34,067 bases of DNA from the NCBI GenBank assembly GCA_947503135.1, contig CANNCQ010000028.1, forward strand, positions 1-34,067. Reading direction: 5' to 3'. The notes below the pieces were generated by a model, which was not told the origin of the DNA, searched no databases, and saw only the letters and a program-made list of their open reading frames with translations. This DNA is from an uncultured Aquimarina sp. (GTDB lineage: Bacteria > Bacteroidota > Bacteroidia > Flavobacteriales > Flavobacteriaceae). The translations under genes were made by a program, and so were the position numbers. Shown here in pieces: positions 1-9,151 of this stretch; position 1 is the first letter of the stretch; each line of letters starts with the position of its first letter.

Positions 1-2
1 TA

Positions 3-128
3 GAAAAAGACTATATTTCTGAAATAACGGAAAAATTAAATCGAAGACCTAGAAAAAGATTTAACTTTGATAATCCAATAACCATTTTTGCTAAAAAAGT
101 AAACGAAATTAACTTTTTGCACTTATGA
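3..128 (+). CDS. IS30-family transposase, C-terminal fragment (runs off left edge)
   Basis: The frame opening at base 3 encodes about 41 residues and ends at TGA 126-128. It reads EKLNRRPRKRFNFDNPITIF followed by a short tail. The pattern 'KLN-RPRK-.-F-.-P...F' is typical of the extreme C-terminus of IS30-family transposases, just after the last catalytic-domain helix. Only the end is in the window, so whether the element is intact cannot be judged. The transposon end should lie within a few tens of bases after the stop, but I could not identify a terminal inverted repeat without the left end. Family assignment is from motif recall. Confidence 0.7.
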   Translation, partial: EKDYISEITEKLNRRPRKRFNFDNPITIFAKKVNEINFLHL

Positions 129-261
129 CTTGAATGCAGGCAATAATAAAATAGTACACAAAGAAAACTTTTATTGATTAATTATAAAACAAAATCGAAT
201 GTCAATAAATTAGCTTATACACTAACTACACTTTTAACAATATGCTAACTTGCAAATTACA

Positions 262-786
262 CTACAAAGATTTTAAAATGAAATCTGTGTTTTTTATAAT
301 CGAATTATCGGAGCATATTTTCAATAATTCGTCGGTAGTTTTATGAAACAACGGATGCTTTAAACAATTACTTATTTCCTTCAAAGGCACCAGTACAAAC
401 TTACGGTCTTTCATCAAAGGGTGAGGCACAGTTAAATTAGGTAACTTAAAAATCCCTTCTGTACTGTAAATAATATCCAAATCAATAGGGCGCGCTTCGT
501 ATTGGTCTCCTTGCTTTTTTTTTCGCCCAATTTTTTTTTCAATTTGTTGTAATTTCAGCAAACACTCTTTAGTTGTTAAGCTTGATTCGATTTTAATGCA
601 AGCATTATAAAAAGGAGTACTCACAAACCCCCATGCAGGTGTTTCAAACACACTAGAATACTTTGATATCTCTCCAATTTCTAAGGAAATTAATTTACAA
701 GCTTGCTGTAAATGCTCTATCCTAGATTCAATGTTGCTTCCAAGTGAAATATAAATTTCTTTTAACGGGGCTTTTAGGGTTATCAT
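262..786 (-). CDS. folK: 2-amino-4-hydroxy-6-hydroxymethyldihydropteridine diphosphokinase (HPPK)
   Basis: HPPK transfers pyrophosphate from ATP to 6-hydroxymethyl-7,8-dihydropterin in cytoplasmic folate synthesis. The 174-residue protein has the usual single-domain length. Visible family marks: YISLGSN near residue 12, the substrate loop 'PFYNACIKIES' around 58-68, the signature RPIDLDIIY near residue 100 with its two metal-binding aspartates, and 'PHPLMKDRKFVLVPL' near 121-135. The ATG at 784-786 gives a full N-terminus; a start a few codons further in (before the IYISLGSN strand) is possible. It is transcribed away from the AsmA-like gene, with 89 bp between the two start codons. No other folate gene is in view. 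Confidence 0.95.
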   Translation of the reverse strand: MITLKAPLKEIYISLGSNIESRIEHLQQACKLISLEIGEISKYSSVFETPAWGFVSTPFYNACIKIESSLTTKECLLKLQQIEKKIGRKKKQGDQYEARPIDLDIIYSTEGIFKLPNLTVPHPLMKDRKFVLVPLKEISNCLKHPLFHKTTDELLKICSDNSIIKNTDFILKSL

Positions 787-875
787 CTAAATCTTAAGAA
801 TTGAATAACAAAACAAATAGTAGTTTTCATAAAATACATCGTAAATTTAATCTTTAAAATCATTAAAGCAATTAC

Positions 876-3536
876 ATGAAACTTTTATTTAAAATCTTTG
901 GCGTACTGTTAATAGTAATTATCGCAGCACTGGTTGCTATTCCTTTTTTTCTTGAAAGTAATGTAGAAAAAATTGTGCGCCAAACAGCCAAGGGTCAAGT
1001 AAATGCAAAAGTAGATTTTTCAAAAATAAATTTAAGCTTAATTAAAAATTTCCCAAGTGCATCGGTTACCATTAATGATTTAATGATTGTAAACAATGCG
1101 CCCTTTGAAAATGATACTTTAATTAATGCAAAACAAATTGTAAGTGTTCTTTCTTTTTCTCAATTATTTAAAGGTTTTGATAAAGGCATTGCTATCGATA
1201 AAATTATTGTCGATCAAGCTGATATCAATGTACTTGTGAATAAGGATGGAAAAGCCAATTATGACATTGCTAAACCTTCAGAAACTACTGAAGTTACAAC
1301 TACTGAAACACCTTCTGAAAATGATTTTAAATTAAACTTAAACTACGAAATTAAAGATAGTAATATTAAGTATTTCGATGGCGAAAATAAACTTGCTCTT
1401 GAAAACCTATCGCATAGCGGTAAAGGAGATGTATCGGCAGTTATAACTGATTTGGTAACGGAAACAACTCTTGATTTTAGCTACGAATTAAATAAAGTAA
1501 AGTACGCTACCAAAATGCCCATTTTTTTAGATGCTACATTTGAGCTTGATCAAAAAACAAGTAACTATAAGTTAAAGGAAAATAACGCTTTAATTAACCA
1601 TATACCTTTAGCTTTTTCTGGATTTATTAAATTATTAGAAAATGAAGATATAGATATCGAATTAGATTTTAAAACCAAAGATGCTTCATTTAAAAACTTA
1701 CTAAGTGCTGTACCTAATGCTTATAAAAAAGATATTAACGGCGCTTTTGTTGATGGAACATTTGATCTTCACGGAAGTGTAAAAGGGATTTTTAACAACA
1801 CTAGAATACCCCTTTTAGATGTTAGCCTAAGCACCATGAATTCTTCGTTCAAATACCCTGACTTACCAAAAGGAATTAATAACATTACTATAAAATCGAC
1901 CGTAACTAATAAATCAGGAAATCCAGATGCTACGCGCATTGACCTGGATAAATTTACAATGAAAATTGATGAAGATGAATTTTCCGCAGAAGGCCACTTT
2001 ACTAATTTAACAAAAAATTTAGCGGGCTCTATAAACACTAAAGGAACTATCAATTTAGAAAACCTAAATAAGGCTTATCCCGTAGATTTAGATGCTGATT
2101 TAAAGGGAATTATAAAAGCTAATCTAAAAGCTAAATTTACTTTAAATGACATTGAAAAAGAAGCTTATGACCGTATTGAAAGAGAAGGTGATGTAACTTT
2201 AACCAAATTTAATTTTGCATCGGCAGAATTACCAAACCCAGTAAGTATTAATACTGCTGAAATTGATTTTAAAAAGAACAACGTTACCCTTAAATCTTTA
2301 CAATTAAAAACAGGAAATTCAGATATAAGTGCCACAGGAAGTATTAAAAATATAATTCCATTTGTTTTTGCTGACAAAGTATTAAAAGGAAATTTCAATT
2401 TAAACTCAAACTCTTTTAAAGTAAGTGACTTTTTAACCAGTAGTGAATCTAGTGATACTTCAACAGATAAAAACAACGAACAAGACAGTTCGAACACAGA
2501 AAAACTAATCCCTTCATTTTTAGACATTACTACTGTTTTTTATGCCAAAGAAGTTTTTTACGACAATTTAAAACTTAATAACACTACAGGTAAATTAAAT
2601 ATTAAAGACCAAAAAGCCGTACTTAAAGATGTTACTACCGATATCTTTGGAGGCACTATTGCTTTTGATGGAGTGTTAGATTCTAATGCGTTAAATCCTA
2701 CTTTCGATATGAATTTAAACATGCAAAAACTTAGTATTGTACAATCCTTTACTAATTTTGAAATGTTTAAAAAACTAACTCCAATAGCTTCTGCTTTAGA
2801 AGGTTTATTTTCTTCAAAGTTATCTTTAAAAGGGATGCTTAATAATGACCTTTCACCTAACTTAAATTCCCTAAGAGGAACGGCTTTAGCAAATTTAATT
2901 GATGCGGAAATGAACCCGTCAAAAAATAAATTGATAAACACCTTAAATCAAAAAACAGATTTTATAAACCTTAATAAAATTAATTTAAAGGATGTTACTG
3001 CCAATTTAAATTTTGAAGATGGTAAAATAAAAATAAAACCTTTCAGCTTTAATATTAACAACGACATTAGTGTTACTGCCAGTGGAGGTCATGCTTTTGA
3101 TGGCGCAATGGATTATGTATTAAGCACTAATATACCGGCAAAATACTTAGGCAGTTCTGCTAGTAGTTTGCTAGCTTCTTTATCGGCTCAAGAGCAGGAG
3201 AATATTAAAGTTCCGCTACCAATATCACTTGGAGGTACATCAACTAGCCCTAAAGTAGGTTTAGATATGAAAAACGCAATATCAGGATTAACCAAACAAA
3301 TTGTGGCTACTCAAAAAAATAAAGCTAAAGAAAAAGTCACTTCAGAAATTAAAAAACAAGTGAACAAGCAACTTAAAGGAAAAGCTAAAAATGTTATCGG
3401 TAATTTACTAGGAAATAGCAACACTAAACAAGACGCTCCAACTGAAGATAACACCACTTCAGAAAAGAAAAAAACTGAAGATGTCGTTAAGCAAAAAGCG
3501 GGAAAGCTACTTAAAGGACTTTTTAACTCTAAGTAA
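876..3536 (+). CDS. AsmA-family protein, inner-membrane anchored
   Basis: This 886-residue protein starts with one membrane anchor (about residues 5-27) followed by a long beta-rich periplasmic region of the AsmA/bridge-like lipid-transfer type. The N-terminal segment 'NFPSASVTINDLMIVN' matches the AsmA N-terminal domain. The region around 560-800, with repeated 'GTIAFDGVLDSNALNPTFD'-like strands and 'GGTSTSPKVGLDMK' near 795, matches the AsmA_2 C-terminal domain. The last ~70 residues are Lys/Gln-rich and low complexity. Known AsmA-like proteins act in outer-membrane lipid homeostasis or inter-membrane phospholipid transfer; a similar role here is inferred. The gene stands alone between folK (divergent) and the CAP-domain gene 100 bp downstream. 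Confidence 0.85.
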   Translation: MKLLFKIFGVLLIVIIAALVAIPFFLESNVEKIVRQTAKGQVNAKVDFSKINLSLIKNFPSASVTINDLMIVNNAPFENDTLINAKQIVSVLSFSQLFKGFDKGIAIDKIIVDQADINVLVNKDGKANYDIAKPSETTEVTTTETPSENDFKLNLNYEIKDSNIKYFDGENKLALENLSHSGKGDVSAVITDLVTETTLDFSYELNKVKYATKMPIFLDATFELDQKTSNYKLKENNALINHIPLAFSGFIKLLENEDIDIELDFKTKDASFKNLLSAVPNAYKKDINGAFVDGTFDLHGSVKGIFNNTRIPLLDVSLSTMNSSFKYPDLPKGINNITIKSTVTNKSGNPDATRIDLDKFTMKIDEDEFSAEGHFTNLTKNLAGSINTKGTINLENLNKAYPVDLDADLKGIIKANLKAKFTLNDIEKEAYDRIEREGDVTLTKFNFASAELPNPVSINTAEIDFKKNNVTLKSLQLKTGNSDISATGSIKNIIPFVFADKVLKGNFNLNSNSFKVSDFLTSSESSDTSTDKNNEQDSSNTEKLIPSFLDITTVFYAKEVFYDNLKLNNTTGKLNIKDQKAVLKDVTTDIFGGTIAFDGVLDSNALNPTFDMNLNMQKLSIVQSFTNFEMFKKLTPIASALEGLFSSKLSLKGMLNNDLSPNLNSLRGTALANLIDAEMNPSKNKLINTLNQKTDFINLNKINLKDVTANLNFEDGKIKIKPFSFNINNDISVTASGGHAFDGAMDYVLSTNIPAKYLGSSASSLLASLSAQEQENIKVPLPISLGGTSTSPKVGLDMKNAISGLTKQIVATQKNKAKEKVTSEIKKQVNKQLKGKAKNVIGNLLGNSNTKQDAPTEDNTTSEKKKTEDVVKQKAGKLLKGLFNSK

Positions 3537-3636
3537 ATCAACTGAATACAAAAACTAAACAACTCTTAAACCGCTAAAAATCAATTATTCAATAAAATTT
3601 TAGTTGTACATTTAAGTAACCTCAAAATTACAATAA

Positions 3637-4143
3637 ATGAACACTCTATTTAAAAAAAACAAAAACCTACTCTTTGTATTCTTAATAGGTACGTTAATTA
3701 CAGTAACAAGCTGTGATAATGATTCCAATACAGATACAAATACTATTGTAGAAAAAAACAAGCCTTTTTTTTCTGCGGATGCGTTACAAATATTGGAACT
3801 TGTAAATGAAGAACGATCGTTAAACGGCTTAAATACTCTCGTGCTTAATAGCATACTTATTGACACCGCTATAAAACACTGTAAGGATATGAAAGATAAC
3901 ATCGGTGGTTTAGATCATAAAGGATCCGATGGATCGGATTTTATTGAGCGCTGTAAAAGAAGTAACTACAAGGGCTTTTCAAGAGCAGAAAACATAGCTA
4001 GGGGACAAACCTCAGCAAAACAAGTTTATGAAGCTTGGATAAAAAGCCCTGGACATCGTAAAAACATATTACTTCCTGATATTACCGAAATGGGTATTGG
4101 AAGGTATAACAACTATTGGACTCAAATTTTTGGTCGCAATTAA
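3637..4143 (+). CDS. CAP/SCP-domain (YkwD-like) lipoprotein
   Basis: 168 residues. The N-terminus has positively charged residues, a hydrophobic stretch and a lipobox ending at the Cys of 'VTSCDND' (about residue 26), so it is probably a lipoprotein. From about residue 50 on it is a CAP domain: 'LELVNEERSLNGL' helix, a His in 'GLDHKGSDG', Glu in 'AENIARG', and 'WIKSPGHRKNIL' with the second conserved His. These are the four CAP cavity residues (H-E-x-H type). Bacterial CAP proteins are secreted or surface proteins of mostly unknown biochemical role. The stop codon overlaps the stop of the convergent antiporter gene by 4 bases, so any terminator would lie inside coding sequence. Confidence 0.85.
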   Translation: MNTLFKKNKNLLFVFLIGTLITVTSCDNDSNTDTNTIVEKNKPFFSADALQILELVNEERSLNGLNTLVLNSILIDTAIKHCKDMKDNIGGLDHKGSDGSDFIERCKRSNYKGFSRAENIARGQTSAKQVYEAWIKSPGHRKNILLPDITEMGIGRYNNYWTQIFGRN

Positions 4144-5099
4144 CTCATAAAAGTAGTGGCTACAAATACTACATAAAGTATAAAAATAGCAATGCCTTTA
4201 AATTTTGAAATTTGATTTCTCTTTGGAAGTAATGTCACTATCAATAACAATACTGCAAAACCAATCATCCAAAAAATATCTTTAGATAAAATTTCTGCAC
4301 TTTCAACTTTTATAGGTGATACTATTGCTGTAATCCCTAATACGGATCCGATATTAAAAATATTGGATCCTATTAAATTACCAATAGATATAGATTTTTC
4401 TTTTTTCATTGCCGCAATAACTGATGCTGCTAACTCGGGCACCGAGGTACCTACTGCAACCATAGTAACAGCTATTACCCGATCACTTACCCCCATTTGT
4501 TGTGCTAAATCTACCGCTCCTTTTACCAATAATTCAGAACCAAAATATAGTGCTACACCTCCTATTAGTAACCATATAATTATTTTAAAAGCAGAAACTG
4601 AAGCTAATTTATCATCTACCTCATCTGCTATTTCAACCGTTTCTTTTTTTGATTTTATTTGAGCTCTACGAATTAGCACCACTAAAAATAATACTATCGC
4701 ACTTAGCAAAAGAGCTCCTTCAACAGCTGTTAACATAGAGTCATTAGCTAAAAACACATACAATAACAATGAAAATATTGCCATACTAGGCCAGTGTATT
4801 ACAAAAAACTCTTTATCAACAGTTAAGCTTGATATTATCGCTGTGATGCCTAAAACCAATCCTATGTTAGCAATATTTGAACCAATAACATTTCCCAATG
4901 AAATAGAAGCATGCCCATCTAAAGCCGCCTGTAAACTTACCAAAAGCTCCGGTGCAGACGTAGCAAAAGAAACTACTGTAAGCCCAATAACCATTTTAGA
5001 AATATTAAGCTTAAATGAAAGCCCTACAGAAGACCTAACCAAATATTCTCCACCTAAAACCAATAACAATAATCCAATAACAATATATACAATGCTCAT
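4140..5099 (-). CDS. Calcium/sodium antiporter of the CaCA superfamily (YrbG type)
   Basis: A 319-residue integral membrane protein with about ten hydrophobic helices arranged as an inverted repeat. The two alpha-repeats that form the cation site are clear: 'SAPELL' with Glu51 followed by 'GNVIGSNIANIG' near residues 69-80, and 'TSVPELAAS' followed by 'GNLIGSNIFNIG' near 215-250. A hydrophilic loop rich in Lys/Glu separates the halves near residues 147-165, as expected. It exchanges Ca2+ (or K+) for Na+ across the inner membrane. It is convergent with the CAP gene. Direction of transport and exact ion specificity cannot be read from sequence. Confidence 0.92.
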   Translation of the reverse strand: MSIVYIVIGLLLLVLGGEYLVRSSVGLSFKLNISKMVIGLTVVSFATSAPELLVSLQAALDGHASISLGNVIGSNIANIGLVLGITAIISSLTVDKEFFVIHWPSMAIFSLLLYVFLANDSMLTAVEGALLLSAIVLFLVVLIRRAQIKSKKETVEIADEVDDKLASVSAFKIIIWLLIGGVALYFGSELLVKGAVDLAQQMGVSDRVIAVTMVAVGTSVPELAASVIAAMKKEKSISIGNLIGSNIFNIGSVLGITAIVSPIKVESAEILSKDIFWMIGFAVLLLIVTLLPKRNQISKFKGIAIFILYVVFVATTFMS

Positions 5100-5206
5100 T
5101 TTAAAATTTTAAAGGACAAAGATAAGTATAATTCGTGTGAAGAATTTGTAACATAACAAGTCATATTTCGTTTTTAATGTATTAAAAAATAATAATACCC
5201 AAACTT

Positions 5207-6025
5207 ATGAAAAAGGCACTTTTAATTTTTATTTCTGTCGCTATTAGTTTTAACAATGCTTGGGCTTTTTCAAATGTAGCCAATACACCAATTGTACAAC
5301 AATCGGACAATATTACAGCAACTATAACTAAAGAAACTACAAACAAACAATTAACTGACTTAAAGCAGTATTTTGAAGAACACGACATATTACTTACTGT
5401 TACAGATATTGTTAGGAATAATACAAACCAAATAACAGGTTTAAACCTAACCATAAAAAAAGAAAACCAACAAAGTAAATTTAATCTCAACTCAAACGAA
5501 CCTATTGCCGATTTGGAATTAGGTTACAAAGATGGAAATGTTTTTGTTGGTAATATGGAAACATCATTATCCCTAGGTGGAAATACGTCTTTACAAAATC
5601 TTATTAATGGTTTTAATGAAAATAATGGAGTTTCTTTAGATAGCCTATTATCCCAACATCAATTTTCTTTTTCTTTTGGAAGTGAAGATATCAAAGAGTT
5701 ATTAAATAATTCTTCTTTTGATTTCAATCAAATTCAAGATCAGTTTTTCAGTCAATTTTTCAATACCAACCCTAAAAAAAATAATTCAAAATCTGTAAAT
5801 CCTACAAAAAACAATAGTAATACAATACCAAAGTATAATTTTTTCAACAACAAAAACATTCAAAAATTAATTATAATCGATGGTAACGAATCTGATTTTG
5901 AAACTTTAAACGCACTTGCTAAAGCCGATAAATTAAAAGAAGTTGACAATCTCAAACCCAGTACCGCTATGAGCATTTATGGTAAAAAAGCTAAAGATGG
6001 AGCTATAATAGCGACTTCTCGATAA
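5207..6025 (+). CDS. Secreted protein with TonB-plug-like C-terminal motif
   Basis: 272 residues with a clear signal peptide (cleavage probably after 'NNAWA', residue ~20). I do not recognise a named family over its length. Residues ~30-110 ('ITKETTNKQLTDLKQYFEEHDI' region, then a 'NLTIKKENQQSKFNLNSNEPI' region) resemble the extracytoplasmic repeat found at the C-termini of some Bacteroidota M56/BlaR1-like proteins. The last ~25 residues, 'STAMSIYGKKAKDGAII', look like the motif 'SATxIYGxxGxxGVIxI' of TonB-dependent-receptor plug domains. The middle (about 130-215) is Asn/Phe/Ser-rich and low complexity. It may be a remnant or relative of a signalling protein that displays a plug-like tail. 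Function unknown. Confidence 0.6.
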   Translation: MKKALLIFISVAISFNNAWAFSNVANTPIVQQSDNITATITKETTNKQLTDLKQYFEEHDILLTVTDIVRNNTNQITGLNLTIKKENQQSKFNLNSNEPIADLELGYKDGNVFVGNMETSLSLGGNTSLQNLINGFNENNGVSLDSLLSQHQFSFSFGSEDIKELLNNSSFDFNQIQDQFFSQFFNTNPKKNNSKSVNPTKNNSNTIPKYNFFNNKNIQKLIIIDGNESDFETLNALAKADKLKEVDNLKPSTAMSIYGKKAKDGAIIATSR

Positions 6026-6218
6026 GTTAAATTTACTTATTCCATATATTAAAAATTCCGCTTAAACTTATTGAAAACCTGTTTTAAATGCATTCTAAAA
6101 AAATAATAGAATAAGTGGCTGCATACTAAATTTAAAAATTACAAGTTAATAAAGAACATTAAACCAATACTCTTAATCCTTTTTTCACAAGAGTATACTA
6201 TTAACTTAAAATCATAAA

Positions 6219-7049
6219 ATGAAGAATTTTTTAGTAATCGCAGCAGTGTCTGTTTCAGTCGTTTCGTGTGTTTCAAAAAAGAAGTTTATTGAATTAGAAG
6301 GCAGACACGAACAAACCGTGAGTAGTCTTCAAAAAACCAGAATAGAAAAAGAAGAGCTCGAAGGTAAATTTGCGCGTATTGAATCTCGTGCAGCAGCTTA
6401 TAATCGAAAAATAAATTCGTTAACCAATGAAAATGAAGCTAAATTAGATGTTATTGAAGGTAAACTTATATTATCTAAAGCTGATAAGAAAAAAATAAGA
6501 ACAGCCTTAGCTAAAATGGATACTAGTGAATTATCCAATGCTAAAACCTTAACAGATTCTGTAAATTTTGTAGTATCTAATAATTTAATGAAATCTGTAA
6601 ACACCAATGATATAGAAAATTCAGATGATATTGACATTAATATAGATGATACTGTAGTAATGATTTCCATTTCTGATAAGATGCTGTTCAACTCTGGAAG
6701 CTATCGTGTAAATACTTCTGCTAATAAAATTCTTTCGAAACTGGCACAGGTTATTAACTCTGAACCAAGTATAGAGGTACTTATTGAAGGGCATACCGAC
6801 TCAAGAACGATAAGCAAAGTAGGTATTCAAGACAACTGGGACTTAAGCGTTAAAAGAGCCACCTCAATAGTTAGGTTATTACAAAAAAAACATGGTGTAG
6901 ATCCTTCTAAATTAATCGCAGCAGGTCGAAGTAGTTATGTACCATTAACTGATAATTCTACCCCAGAAAACAGATCAAAAAACCGCAGGACTAAAATATC
7001 AATTTTACCTAAAATAGATAAGTTTTTTGCACTTTTAGCTGCTGAATAA
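6219..7049 (+). CDS. OmpA-family peptidoglycan-binding lipoprotein
   Basis: 276 residues. The N-terminal hydrophobic stretch ends at a lipobox Cys ('SVVSC', Cys17). A charged helical segment follows (about 22-85, probably coiled coil), then a linker with 'DDIDINIDDTV'. The OmpA C-terminal domain is at about 155-265: 'FNSGSYRVN', 'IEVLIEGHTDS' near 188-198, 'NWDLSVKRATSIVRLL', and 'NRSKNRRTKISILP' near 252-265. The Asp in GHTD and the paired Arg residues near the end are the diaminopimelate-binding positions. It probably tethers the outer membrane to peptidoglycan. Common flavobacterial architecture. It is followed by a strong bidirectional terminator. Confidence 0.92.
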   Translation: MKNFLVIAAVSVSVVSCVSKKKFIELEGRHEQTVSSLQKTRIEKEELEGKFARIESRAAAYNRKINSLTNENEAKLDVIEGKLILSKADKKKIRTALAKMDTSELSNAKTLTDSVNFVVSNNLMKSVNTNDIENSDDIDINIDDTVVMISISDKMLFNSGSYRVNTSANKILSKLAQVINSEPSIEVLIEGHTDSRTISKVGIQDNWDLSVKRATSIVRLLQKKHGVDPSKLIAAGRSSYVPLTDNSTPENRSKNRRTKISILPKIDKFFALLAAE

Positions 7050-7070
7050 TATCCTATTTCATATCAAACA

Positions 7071-7104
7071 AAAAAAGGCGAAATCTTAGATTTCGCCTTT
7101 TTTT
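7071..7104. terminator. Bidirectional intrinsic terminator between ompA-like and DUF3857 genes
   Basis: A GC-containing stem GGCGAAATC / GATTTCGCC (7077-7085 with 7089-7097) closes on a 3-base loop TTA. It is extended by an A-run on the left and a T-run on the right, so it works as a Rho-independent terminator on both strands. It sits between the convergent OmpA-like and DUF3857 genes. Confidence 0.9.
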
Positions 7105-7130
7105 GTTTATGCAATCGCATTACTGATTTA

Positions 7131-9146
7131 CTATATTTTTTTTAAAACTATTTGCTCATTTTCTTTTGAAATTAACTTACTATTAAATTCTTTAATTAGT
7201 GGATAAGAGTTTATACCGATAAAAGGTTCATTACTCTTTTTATTTACCTTCAACTGAATTAAATCTCCTTTACTAGAAATCGAGAATTTATAAGAACCTA
7301 AATTTTCGGGTAAATCTAGCCTCAAACTTTCGGGTAAACTTGAAACAACATATCCATCAGGGATAGTAATATCCATCATGTAAACTTCATTTTTAGCATA
7401 TCCATAATCAATAGGGAATTTTCTTTGGTCGATTTTAAATGGGTTGTTTGTTGTTTGTAAAAACAATAAAGGTTGAAAATAAATCTCATCTCCTACTACA
7501 GTCGAAAAATCATCAATTCTAAATTTATATTCGGAATTTATATTCTCACTGAGTTCATTAAATCCTTTTCTATTATAATCTGTAATTTCAGAAAAACTAA
7601 ATGTCGATTTAATTTGTTTTAATGCTTCTGCTTTATCGCTTTTATTTTTTTTCCTATAAACATAGGCATCATAACCTTTAGAACGTTTTTTAAACGCACC
7701 CGTAATTACTCCTTTGTTATCAACAGTATATGTTAAAATTGCATTTAATGTAGATGTATATGGTCTTAAATCAATATCAATAACTACTCCTGAGGTAGTT
7801 AATACTTTACCTCTTCCTTTGATAACTCTTTCAGGTAATATATTAGGAATCGATTTTTTATCGGTAGCATCTAAATATACTTTAGAATTATCTGACATTA
7901 TAACCTCTACAATTATATAATCAAATGCATTGTAACTAGGAAATATCGCTATAGGTGTATTCATAGAAGACACAAAAACAGGTCTAGCATTAATATTAGC
8001 TTGTTTCAACATTGATAACAATATCATATTAATTTGCCCACTTGACCCTGTACTATTTTTGTACGCATTTTTTACTCCACTGTAAGCTTTACTCGAACTT
8101 ACATTATTCCATGTCATTTTGTTTTTAACAAAATCAAAAATTTTATTAACCTTTGCTTGGTCATTAGGAAGTCCTAAAAGGAGTTGATTTAAATCCTTTT
8201 TATAATAAGCTGTTTTCCCCAATTCATCTTTAAATGCTGGATGATCTAATTGCTTTTTCAAAACATCTTCCCAAGTGTTTGAATAATATTTTATAGGAGA
8301 ATTAGGAAATTTAATTGATTTTAAATCGAACTCTACACTAGGCAAATAACTATAAACGTTATTAACGTATGATTCTTCTTTATAAGCTTCTACATTTTCC
8401 GACTTTAAAGAATAAGTATTCAATATAAATTCCACATCATATGTGCTATGAGTTCTTTTTGCAACACTCCCTAAGCCACTACCTATTGTTTCCGTAATAG
8501 CTTGTCTAAATGTAATTTTATCTCGCTTCTTTCCTTTAATTATATTAATATTTTTATCTCCCCTAGTTTGCATTCCATAATTAAAGTATTCTGGAATTTC
8601 AATATCTAACACTTGCTTTTTAACAGGTACATAATCTTGAAAATAAAAAGTAGGAAAATACGTATAGAAAGGTGAGCTAATAGTATAAGAAAATTCAATA
8701 ACAGAACCTTTAGCTACATTAGGTAACGTAAATTTAACTGTATTTCTATCCGGAGAGGTTTCATCTTTAAACACCCCTCCTTTTTTCATTGAAAATTCCT
8801 CTATTTTTCCATTTAACAAATTGTAGGTTTTTGCTTTTATCTTACCAACAGTTTCTTCAGCAGTTTTGGTTTTCCAAAGTAATATTTGCTGAATCGCAAA
8901 GTTTAATCCTTCTTTATTATATATTTTAATTTTTTTATAAATTTTTCGTTTTATAAAAAAACCATCATCTTGTTTATATTCATAAAAAACCTTTTTCGAT
9001 TCTTCTAATACAGCAGCAACGGCTTCTTTATTAGTTGGGTAATATTCTTCTTCCAGCTCTTCTTTAGTCACACTAGGAGGTTTTGTAGCAAATGAAATCT
9101 GAAAAAAAAATATAGAAATAAGAATTGTTAATGAAAATTTAATCAT
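7131..9146 (-). CDS. DUF3857 / transglutaminase-like secreted protein, apparently lacking the catalytic Cys
   Basis: 671 residues with a signal peptide ('ISIFFFQISFA', cleavage near residue 20). An N-terminal DUF3857 domain (about 60-240) is followed by a transglutaminase-like fold (about 300-450) and a C-terminal beta domain. In the transglutaminase-like core, the place where active enzymes have a Cys reads 'STGSSGQINMILLSMLKQA', with no Cys. A His is also missing, but 'VYLDATDK' keeps the Asp strand. It is therefore probably a non-catalytic, binding-type member, a variant I recall as frequent in Bacteroidota. The gene lies 5 bp after the paralogous upstream gene, so the two are almost certainly co-transcribed. 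Role unknown. Confidence 0.85.
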   Translation of the reverse strand: MIKFSLTILISIFFFQISFATKPPSVTKEELEEEYYPTNKEAVAAVLEESKKVFYEYKQDDGFFIKRKIYKKIKIYNKEGLNFAIQQILLWKTKTAEETVGKIKAKTYNLLNGKIEEFSMKKGGVFKDETSPDRNTVKFTLPNVAKGSVIEFSYTISSPFYTYFPTFYFQDYVPVKKQVLDIEIPEYFNYGMQTRGDKNINIIKGKKRDKITFRQAITETIGSGLGSVAKRTHSTYDVEFILNTYSLKSENVEAYKEESYVNNVYSYLPSVEFDLKSIKFPNSPIKYYSNTWEDVLKKQLDHPAFKDELGKTAYYKKDLNQLLLGLPNDQAKVNKIFDFVKNKMTWNNVSSSKAYSGVKNAYKNSTGSSGQINMILLSMLKQANINARPVFVSSMNTPIAIFPSYNAFDYIIVEVIMSDNSKVYLDATDKKSIPNILPERVIKGRGKVLTTSGVVIDIDLRPYTSTLNAILTYTVDNKGVITGAFKKRSKGYDAYVYRKKNKSDKAEALKQIKSTFSFSEITDYNRKGFNELSENINSEYKFRIDDFSTVVGDEIYFQPLLFLQTTNNPFKIDQRKFPIDYGYAKNEVYMMDITIPDGYVVSSLPESLRLDLPENLGSYKFSISSKGDLIQLKVNKKSNEPFIGINSYPLIKEFNSKLISKENEQIVLKKI

Positions 9147-9151
9147 AATAA

